Positions 58,580-64,000 of a stretch of 64,000 nucleotides of DNA are shown piece by piece; position 1 is the stretch's first letter; every line of letters starts with the position of its first letter. The notes under the pieces were generated by a model. The model saw nothing but the letters and a program-made list of their open reading frames with translations, made no database searches and was not told the origin of the DNA. The position numbers and the translations under genes are program-made. This stretch comes from Nocardiopsis sp. CNT312 (lineage in GTDB: Bacteria > Actinomycetota > Actinomycetes > Streptosporangiales > Streptosporangiaceae): NCBI RefSeq assembly GCF_000515115.1, contig NZ_AZXF01000011.1:1-64000 (forward strand). Reading direction: 5' to 3'.

Positions 58580-59320
58580 ATGAAGATCGAGCACGAGTTC
58601 ACCGTCGACGCCCCCACCGAGCGGGTGTGGGCCCTGTTCACCGACGTGGAGGCCATCGCCCCCTGTATGCCCGGAACGCAGTTGACCGGGGTGGAGGGCG
58701 ACGTCTACTCGGGGAAGGTGCGTGTGAAGGTCGGCCCCGTGGTGGCCGCCTACGAGGGCACCGCGCGGTTCGTGGAGCGGGACGCCCACGCCCACCGGGC
58801 GACCCTCGAGGCCTCCGGCAAGGCCAGCCGCGGCGTGGGCAACGCCTCGGCGACCGTCACCTTCCAGCTGAGCGAGGCCGAGGACGGCACGAGGGTCGCC
58901 GTCGAGACCGACCTGAAGATCACCGGGAAGCTGGCCCAGATGGGCGGCGGGATGATCAAGGACGTGTCCGAGAAGCTGCTGGGGCAGTTCACGGCCGCGC
59001 TGGAGGAGAAGCTGACCGCGCCCGAGAGCGGAGAGGCTCCCGGGGGCGGAGGGTCCGCCGAGGCCGAGACGCCCACCGCACCGGCCGAGAGCGCCCCCTC
59101 CGCTTCCGAGGCGGGCACCCCCGAACCGGTGGCCGCCGCTCCCGCGGCCGGAACCGTGACGGCCCCCGCGCCCGCCAAGCGGACCGTCGAGAGCGCCGAG
59201 CCCGCCCCGGTCGACCTGGGCGCCGCCTCACGGGACGCCGTGCTCCAGCGGCTGTGGCCGGTGTTCGCGCTGCTCCTGGTGGGGGTGGGCATCGGCATCG
59301 GCTATGTCCTCTTCGCCTGA
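58580..59320 (+). CDS. coxG: CoxG-like SRPBCC protein with C-terminal membrane anchor
   Basis: Residues 1-150 form a CoxG/SRPBCC domain (EHEFTVDAPTERVWALFTDVEAIAPCMPG, GTRVAVETDLKITGKLAQMGGGMI). A Pro/Ala/Glu-rich linker follows, then a single hydrophobic helix near the end (LWPVFALLLVGVGIGIGYVL). CoxG is thought to recruit the dehydrogenase to the membrane. 246 residues; it overlaps coxE by 17 bases. Confidence 0.92.
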   Translation: MKIEHEFTVDAPTERVWALFTDVEAIAPCMPGTQLTGVEGDVYSGKVRVKVGPVVAAYEGTARFVERDAHAHRATLEASGKASRGVGNASATVTFQLSEAEDGTRVAVETDLKITGKLAQMGGGMIKDVSEKLLGQFTAALEEKLTAPESGEAPGGGGSAEAETPTAPAESAPSASEAGTPEPVAAAPAAGTVTAPAPAKRTVESAEPAPVDLGAASRDAVLQRLWPVFALLLVGVGIGIGYVLFA

Positions 59321-60536
59321 GCCCCGGCCCCGGGCCGCGCTCCTCCAGGGGGTCGACCGGGCTGCCCTGGTGGTCGCGCTCACCGTGCGGCTGCGCGAGA
59401 ACGGCGTGCGCACCGACCTGGACGCCGCGCGCTCCCTGGCCCGTGCCCTGTCCCTGTCCCTTCCCCGTTCACTCGGGGAGCTGTACTGGACGGCGCGGGT
59501 GTGCCTGGTCCGGCACCGGGGCGACCTGGAGGCCTTCGACGCGGTGTTCGACGCCGCGTTCGGCGACGCGGACCCGGTCGGCGAGCAGCTCTCCCCTCCC
59601 CCGGCTCCGGTCAGGACCAGGGGCGAGAGGGCACCGGACGGGGGCCCTGAGGACCGGGGGGCGGTCGGCGGCGGGCTGCCGTGGGCGACCCTGCCGGACA
59701 CCGATCCCTCCCCTGGCGGGGAGGACGACCCCAGGGCCCTGCCCGAACTGCTGCCCAGCGCCCTGGAGGCCTTGGCGGAGGCGCCCTTCGACCGTCTCTC
59801 CGAGGGCGAGGTGCGGCAGTTGGGCCGGTGGCTGGAGGAGCTGCGGCCGCAGCTGCCCCGGCGGCGCGGCCGACGCCACTCCCCCGGTCCGGGCGGTCGG
59901 CGCGTCGCCCTGCGCGCCACCCTGGCCCGCGCCCGGCGCACCGGGTGGGAGCCCCTGGAACTGGTACGCAGCGCGCCGGTGCCCAGGCCGCGCCGGGTGG
60001 TGGCGCTGTGCGACGTCAGCGGGTCGATGCGCTCGCAGGCCGCCGCCTACGTGCACCTGATGCGGGCGTTCGCGCTGATCGCGGGTACCGAGGCCTTCGC
60101 GTTCGGCACCCGGCTCACCCGGCTCACCCCGCTGCTGGCGCACGGCACGGCGGAGGGGGCGGTGGCACGGGCCACGGGCGCGGTGCAGGACCGGTTCGGG
60201 GGCACCCGGATCGCCGCCAGCCTGCGCGAACTCCTGGCCTCCCACCACGGGTCGGCGGTGCGCGGCGCCGTGGTGGTGGTGGCCTCCGACGGCTGGGACG
60301 GCGACCCGCCGGAGGAGATGGCTGCGGTCATGGCGCGGTTGCGGCGGCGCGCGCACCGGGTGGTGTGGGCCAACCCGAGGGCGGCGGCACCGGGGTTCGA
60401 GCCCTCGACCGGCGGGATGGCGGCGGCACTGCCGTTCTGCGACGCGTTGGTCCCGGCGCACACCTTCGCGGCGCTGCGCGGGGTGGTGGCGGCGGTGGCC
60501 GCAGAGACGGCGTCCCGCCCCCGACGGACGGGCTGA
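59304..60536 (+). CDS. coxE: CoxE-like von Willebrand factor A protein
   Basis: This 410-residue partner of the MoxR ATPase has a VWA domain in the C-terminal half with the metal-binding DVSGSM motif. An acidic, Pro-rich spacer (about 90-145) precedes it. It is expected to act with CoxD on the apo-enzyme. The ATG at 59304 lies inside the coxG end. Confidence 0.92.
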   Translation: MSSSPEPRPRAALLQGVDRAALVVALTVRLRENGVRTDLDAARSLARALSLSLPRSLGELYWTARVCLVRHRGDLEAFDAVFDAAFGDADPVGEQLSPPPAPVRTRGERAPDGGPEDRGAVGGGLPWATLPDTDPSPGGEDDPRALPELLPSALEALAEAPFDRLSEGEVRQLGRWLEELRPQLPRRRGRRHSPGPGGRRVALRATLARARRTGWEPLELVRSAPVPRPRRVVALCDVSGSMRSQAAAYVHLMRAFALIAGTEAFAFGTRLTRLTPLLAHGTAEGAVARATGAVQDRFGGTRIAASLRELLASHHGSAVRGAVVVVASDGWDGDPPEEMAAVMARLRRRAHRVVWANPRAAAPGFEPSTGGMAAALPFCDALVPAHTFAALRGVVAAVAAETASRPRRTG

Positions 60537-60602
60537 GACCGCCTGCCCACGGATTTCCGAAACCTTCGGCGCAGATACCACTACCCACTGTAGCGTCGCC
60601 GT

Positions 60603-61502
60603 ATGCCCGGATTCGACCACGAACTCAAGGTGCACCTGTTCCACCACCACCCGGAACTGGCCCCGGCCCTGCTGCGCGACGTCATCGGTGAGCCCCTTCC
60701 CGACCACGCCCGCGCCGAGCTCGGCTGCACCGACCACACCCGCCTCAAGCCCAAACCGTTCAAGTCCGACGACGTCGTCGTCCTCTACGACGACCGCGGC
60801 GACAAGGTGATGGCCATCATCGCCGAGGTCCAGAACGACATCGACGACCACAAGCCCTACAGTTGGCCGGTCTACGTCGCCATGGTCCGCGAGGTGGTCA
60901 AATGCCCGGTCCGGTTGCTGGTGCTGTGCCCCGACCGGCGCGTGGAGGGGTGGGCCCGCACCCCCTTCACCGTCGAGACGAGCCTGCCCCCGTACACCCC
61001 GGCGGTCATGGGCCTGAGCAACACACCGGCGGTACGGGACATCGAACGCGCCCGCGACCTGCCGGAGCTGGCGGTGCTGTCCGCGGCTGCGCACGGCGCG
61101 GATCCGGGCACCCTCAAGGCCGCGGAAGCGGCGCTGGACACCGTGCCGGAAGACCTCCGGCTGATCTACTATGACTTCATCGAGTCCAAGCTCAGTGGCG
61201 CGGCTCGGCAGATGTGGGAGGAACTCATGGCGACCGGCACCTACGAGTGGCAGAGCGACTTCGCCCGCAAGTACGTCGGCCAGGGACGCGAGGAAGGCCT
61301 CAGGGAGGGCGAGGCGCGCGGTGAGGCACGCGGTGAGGCACGCGGCAAGGCCGAGAGCATCGTCCGCTTCCTGAAGGCCCGCAAGGTCCCGGTCACCCCC
61401 GCCGCTCGGCGCCGCATCACCGCCTGCACCGACACCGAGCGGCTCGACACCTGGCTCGAACGCGCCGCCACCGTCGGCCGGGCCGACGAGCTCTTCGACT
61501 GA
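60603..61502 (+). CDS. PD-(D/E)XK nuclease-like protein (Rpn/transposase-like)
   Basis: This 299-residue protein has an N-terminal region resembling PD-(D/E)XK enzymes: an Asp in KSDDVVVLYDD and an ExQ motif in IIAEVQNDIDDHK. Near the C terminus a charged repeat reads GEARGEARGEARGKAE from near-identical 12-base units (61311-61350). Such proteins are related to Rpn recombination-promoting nucleases and are often multicopy in actinomycetes. Function here is unknown. Confidence 0.7.
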   Translation: MPGFDHELKVHLFHHHPELAPALLRDVIGEPLPDHARAELGCTDHTRLKPKPFKSDDVVVLYDDRGDKVMAIIAEVQNDIDDHKPYSWPVYVAMVREVVKCPVRLLVLCPDRRVEGWARTPFTVETSLPPYTPAVMGLSNTPAVRDIERARDLPELAVLSAAAHGADPGTLKAAEAALDTVPEDLRLIYYDFIESKLSGAARQMWEELMATGTYEWQSDFARKYVGQGREEGLREGEARGEARGEARGKAESIVRFLKARKVPVTPAARRRITACTDTERLDTWLERAATVGRADELFD

Positions 61503-61578
61503 CCGCTTCCGGGCACGGCACCGGGGGTCTCCCCCGCTCCGCGCGGGGCACCCGTGCGCCCGGCGGGGGAGCGGTCAG
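61499..61578. terminator. Large convergent stem-loop containing both stop codons
   Basis: CTGACCGCT (61499-61507) pairs with AGCGGTCAG (61570-61578), and GCACGG (61513-61518) with CCGTGC (61552-61557). The TGA stops of the Rpn-like gene and of the LysR gene lie within the outer arms, so each message ends in the same structure. Confidence 0.7.
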
Positions 61579-62537
61579 TTCGCCTGGTTCCACAGGGTGA
61601 CGTGGACGGCCGGGCGGAACCGGCCCCGGTGCACCCCCGAACCGTGGAGCATGGCCTGGGTGGCACGCGGTGTGGTGGCGAAGCGCAGGAACTCGGCGAC
61701 CACGCCCGAGGGGTCGTGGCAGCCGTCGCGGACCGCCGACCACGACCCCTTGGTACGCACGGGCGGCCCCTTGGGGGTGACCAGCGCCCCCGAGGCCAGG
61801 TCGGCGGCCACGGAGAACCCGGGGGCCAGCCCCACCCCCCTGCCCTTCTTGACCTCCTCCAGCGCGGCCGCGTGGCTCTGGAAGAGGCGCTGGCGCCCCT
61901 CGGGGATCTCCAGGCGGCGCAGCACGGAGGGCACCAGGCCGATGCGGTCCATCGCGGAGGGACCGAGCAGCCAGGTCTGCTCGCGCAGCCGTGCCAGGTC
62001 GGTCCTGTTCCCGGCGAGGGGGTGGCTGCGGCCGACGACGGTGAGGACCTCGTAGTTGAGGATGGTCTGGCCGCTCAGTCCCGCGTCGAACTCTCGCTCC
62101 GGTCCGATGGCCACGTCCACGGCGCGTTCGCGCAGCAGCTCGTCGAACCGCCCGGTGTTGTGCACGCTCAGTTCGACGTCGAGGTCGTCGGCGCGGGAGA
62201 CGAAGAGGTCGAGGAGGCCGGGCGCGGCGTACTCGGCGAACACGCTGGAGGTGGCCACGCGCAGCAGGCGGGAGCGGTGCCGGGCCTGGCTGACCTCGCG
62301 CAGGGTGCGGTCCTGCAACCCGAGCAGTTCGATGGCGCGCACCGCCAGGCGGAGCCCGCCGGGGGTGAAGGACAGTCCCGCCGCGGTGGGGACGAAGAGG
62401 CGGTCGTCGAAGGTCTTGCGGAGTTTGCCGATGTGCAGCGAGACGGCAGCTTCGGAGACGTCGAGTTCGCGGGCCGCGCGTTTGACCGATCCGAGGCGGG
62501 CGACCGCGGAGTAGGCGCGGAGTTGTGTGGGGGTCAT
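61575..62537 (-). CDS. LysR-family regulator (CutR-like position)
   Basis: This 320-residue LysR regulator has a helix-turn-helix at residues 1-60 (TPTQLRAYSAVARLGSVKRAARELDVSEAAVSLHIGKL) and a co-inducer domain in the rest. CO-dehydrogenase loci in mycobacteria carry a LysR regulator (CutR), so control of the cox genes is plausible, but here a nuclease-like gene lies between them. The ATG at 62537 is the family start; a longer frame upstream is rejected. Confidence 0.88.
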   Translation of the reverse strand: MTPTQLRAYSAVARLGSVKRAARELDVSEAAVSLHIGKLRKTFDDRLFVPTAAGLSFTPGGLRLAVRAIELLGLQDRTLREVSQARHRSRLLRVATSSVFAEYAAPGLLDLFVSRADDLDVELSVHNTGRFDELLRERAVDVAIGPEREFDAGLSGQTILNYEVLTVVGRSHPLAGNRTDLARLREQTWLLGPSAMDRIGLVPSVLRRLEIPEGRQRLFQSHAAALEEVKKGRGVGLAPGFSVAADLASGALVTPKGPPVRTKGSWSAVRDGCHDPSGVVAEFLRFATTPRATQAMLHGSGVHRGRFRPAVHVTLWNQAN

Positions 62538-62869
62538 CGGGGCGTGGGGCGTCCTCAGCTCAGCGCACGGTGCGGGCCGTGCGGGCACTCCGGGCGGGGG
62601 CCGATGCGGGGGTGGGCCGTCGCGTCCGGAGCCGGGGGGTCTGTGGCCTCTCAAACAGTGATGCGCGCCATACTAGAAAGGACCCAACCGCCCCGCAAGT
62701 GACATTGTTCCCTAAAGGGACATTAGGTATTAAAACCCTTGAAATCTACATAAGGTACCCCGAGCTCTGTTCGAAGGCAGGGGACACGCGGGACCGGCAC
62801 CGTCGACACCGCGCGGACCGGCCGCGAGACTGCACAGGGTGACCGTCCGGCGGCTGAGGAGGTGGCGCG
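62538..62869. other. Divergent intergenic region with AT-rich core
   Basis: No gene is seen in this 332-base region. A segment at about 62700-62760 is strikingly AT-rich for this genome. TCCCT-AA-AGGGA (62709-62720) is an inverted repeat that could be an operator for the LysR gene, the beta-lactamase gene or both. Confidence 0.5.
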
Positions 62870-63817
62870 GTGCTGCGGCCCACGACCCCGCGAACGGCAC
62901 GGGCGGCCTTGGCCGCGACCGCTCTGGCCGCGCTCAGCGGCTGTACCCCTCTGTACGGGCCCGCCGACCCCCTCGACCCATCGCCTCCGGTGACGAGCGC
63001 CGAGTCGGCCCAACCGACGGATCCGCCCGAACCCCTCCGCAGGGACGCGGAGTTCGCCCGGCTGGAGGAGGACTTCGACGCCCGGCTCGGCGTCTACGCC
63101 CTCGACACCGCCACCGGCCGGACGGTCGAGTACCGCCCCGACGACCGGTTCGCCCACTGCTCCACCTTCAAGGTCCTGGCCTTCGGTGCCGTGCTGAAGC
63201 GGACCCCGGTCGCGGAACTCGACCGGGTCGTGACGTTCGACCGCTCCGACCTGGTCTTCCACTCCCCCGTCGCACAGGGGCACGTGTCCACCGGAATGAC
63301 GCTGCGCGAACTCGGCGACGCCGCCCTGCGCTACAGCGACAACACCGCCTCCAACCTGCTCCTGGAGGAGCTGGGCGGCCCCGACGCCCTGAACGGGGCC
63401 CTGCGGGAGATCGGCGACGAGACCACCCGTGTGGACCGCTTCGCCCCGGAGATGGCCCAGGCCCTGCCCGGCGACACCCGCGACACCAGCACCCCGCGCG
63501 CGATGGCCACCAGCCTGCACGCGTTCGCCCTCGGCGACGTCCTGTCCGAGGCCGGACGCACCGTCCTCGTGGACATGATGCGCGCCAACACCACTGGAGA
63601 CGGCCTCATCCGGGCCGGGGTCCCCGAGAACTGGGAGGTCGGCGACAAGTCCGGTGCCTGCGGCTACGGCACCCGCCATGACCTCGGCCTGGTGTGGCCG
63701 CCCGGGGGCGAACCCGTCGTCCTCGCGGTGATGTCGGGCCGCGACGAGGCGGGCGCGGCCTACGACGACGCCCTGGTCGCGCAGGCCGCGGCGCAGGCGG
63801 TCGGGGCCCTGGCCTAG
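62870..63817 (+). CDS. Class A beta-lactamase lipoprotein lacking Glu166
   Basis: This 315-residue lipoprotein has an h-region ARAALAATALAALSGC with lipobox Cys. Class A motifs for acylation are intact: STFK (Ser70, Lys73), YSDN (Ser130, Asn132) and DKSG (Lys234). In the omega loop an ungapped alignment of VDRFAPEMAQA with LDRWEPELNEA puts Ala at Glu166 and Ala at Asn170, the residues that drive deacylation. It may bind but not efficiently hydrolyse beta-lactams. The GTG at 62870 has GAGGAGG upstream. Confidence 0.9.
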   Translation: MLRPTTPRTARAALAATALAALSGCTPLYGPADPLDPSPPVTSAESAQPTDPPEPLRRDAEFARLEEDFDARLGVYALDTATGRTVEYRPDDRFAHCSTFKVLAFGAVLKRTPVAELDRVVTFDRSDLVFHSPVAQGHVSTGMTLRELGDAALRYSDNTASNLLLEELGGPDALNGALREIGDETTRVDRFAPEMAQALPGDTRDTSTPRAMATSLHAFALGDVLSEAGRTVLVDMMRANTTGDGLIRAGVPENWEVGDKSGACGYGTRHDLGLVWPPGGEPVVLAVMSGRDEAGAAYDDALVAQAAAQAVGALA

Positions 63818-63855
63818 TCCGGACGCGGCCCCGCCACGAGCGCACGAACCGTGCC

Positions 63856-64000
63856 GTGTCCGCCCCGAGCCCGGGGAACAGCGTGCGCACCGGCCCCCGT
63901 TGGACCGCGACGGCCTTCCGCGCCGTGGCCGTCCTCGAAGCCTTCACCTGGGCCGGCCTGCTCATCGGCGTGGCCTTCAAGTACCCGGTCAACGGCGAGG
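63856..64000 (+). CDS. DUF3817 membrane protein, N-terminal part only
   Basis: The visible 48 codons include WTATAFRAVAVLEAFTWAGLLIGVAFKY, the first helix of the actinobacterial DUF3817 family, small integral membrane proteins of unknown role. The gene runs beyond the window. The start may be the GTG at 63856 or that at 63883, which is closer to the family N terminus. Confidence 0.75.
   Translation, partial: MSAPSPGNSVRTGPRWTATAFRAVAVLEAFTWAGLLIGVAFKYPVNGE

Noticed and set aside
61311..61350. Short tandem repeat resembling a CRISPR or satellite
   Set aside because: Three in-frame 12-base units coding GEAR within the Rpn-like gene, with no spacers.

Overview
The window is a GC-rich (roughly 70% or more) actinobacterial chromosome segment. 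GTG starts are frequent, genes often overlap by 1-4 bases, and lineage-restricted families are present: a DUF574-type methyltransferase, an Rv3235-like protein, a DUF3817 protein and a DtxR/IdeR-type iron box. A Nocardiopsis-like (Nocardiopsaceae) source is my best guess. That is inference from gene content, because no rRNA or tRNA gene lies in the window.

Layout. (1) 1-11.9 kb, minus strand: an iron-regulated siderophore operon. It reads from tandem iron boxes through dhbA, dhbC, dhbE, dhbB and an ornithine/lysine N-hydroxylase into a large NRPS that runs off the left edge. The NRPS reads C-A(Gly)-T-C-A(Ser)-T, so a mixed catecholate/hydroxamate peptide is expected. (2) 12-23.3 kb: housekeeping and accessory genes. 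These are a GT2 glycosyltransferase, a NlpC/P60 cell-wall hydrolase, an Rv3235-like protein, a glycerophosphodiesterase, a UMF1-type MFS protein, a SNF2 helicase with a SWIM partner, and a DUF574 methyltransferase. (3) 23.3-26.5 kb: pcaD and pcaF with a divergent IclR-type PcaR-like regulator and a tandem operator. (4) 26.5-36.3 kb: a GNAT protein and an alpha/beta hydrolase, then a rhamnose-type ABC uptake operon (rhaT-P-Q-S and mutarotase rhaM) divergent from a LacI regulator and an arabinose/fucose-isomerase-like enzyme. (5) 36.3-39.9 kb: a phosphonate-type ABC transporter phnD-C-E-E.

(6) 40-50.7 kb holds the least ordinary set. It has a GTP cyclohydrolase II with the Tyr-to-Met exchange known from formamidopyrimidine-forming paralogues, a CDP-alcohol phosphotransferase, an MDR dehydrogenase, a PTPS/QueD-like protein with a changed zinc site, a GT4 glycosyltransferase, a small secreted protein, a methyltransferase, a UPF0104/flippase-like membrane protein, a creatininase-family amidohydrolase and a HAD protein. 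I read it as a candidate undescribed pathway to a GTP-derived, possibly lipid-linked glycosylated metabolite. Splitting it is a LacI gene plus the scar of a deleted sugar-utilisation locus: a solute-binding-protein fragment joined to a GH3 tail.

(7) 50.8-62.5 kb: an acyl-CoA dehydrogenase, an unusually AT-rich small secreted protein, and a CO-dehydrogenase-type cox cluster. The cluster reads M, S, L, XdhC-YHS fusion, D, G, E, and is followed by a PD-(D/E)XK-like protein and a convergent LysR regulator. (8) 62.9-64 kb: a class A beta-lactamase lipoprotein that lacks the general base Glu166 and Asn170, and the start of a DUF3817 membrane protein.

Perfect inverted repeats are common between genes. 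They fall into convergent terminators, hairpins behind binding-protein genes, and operator-like palindromes near starts. Positions come from reading the sequence; functions come from motif recognition, and no database search was run.
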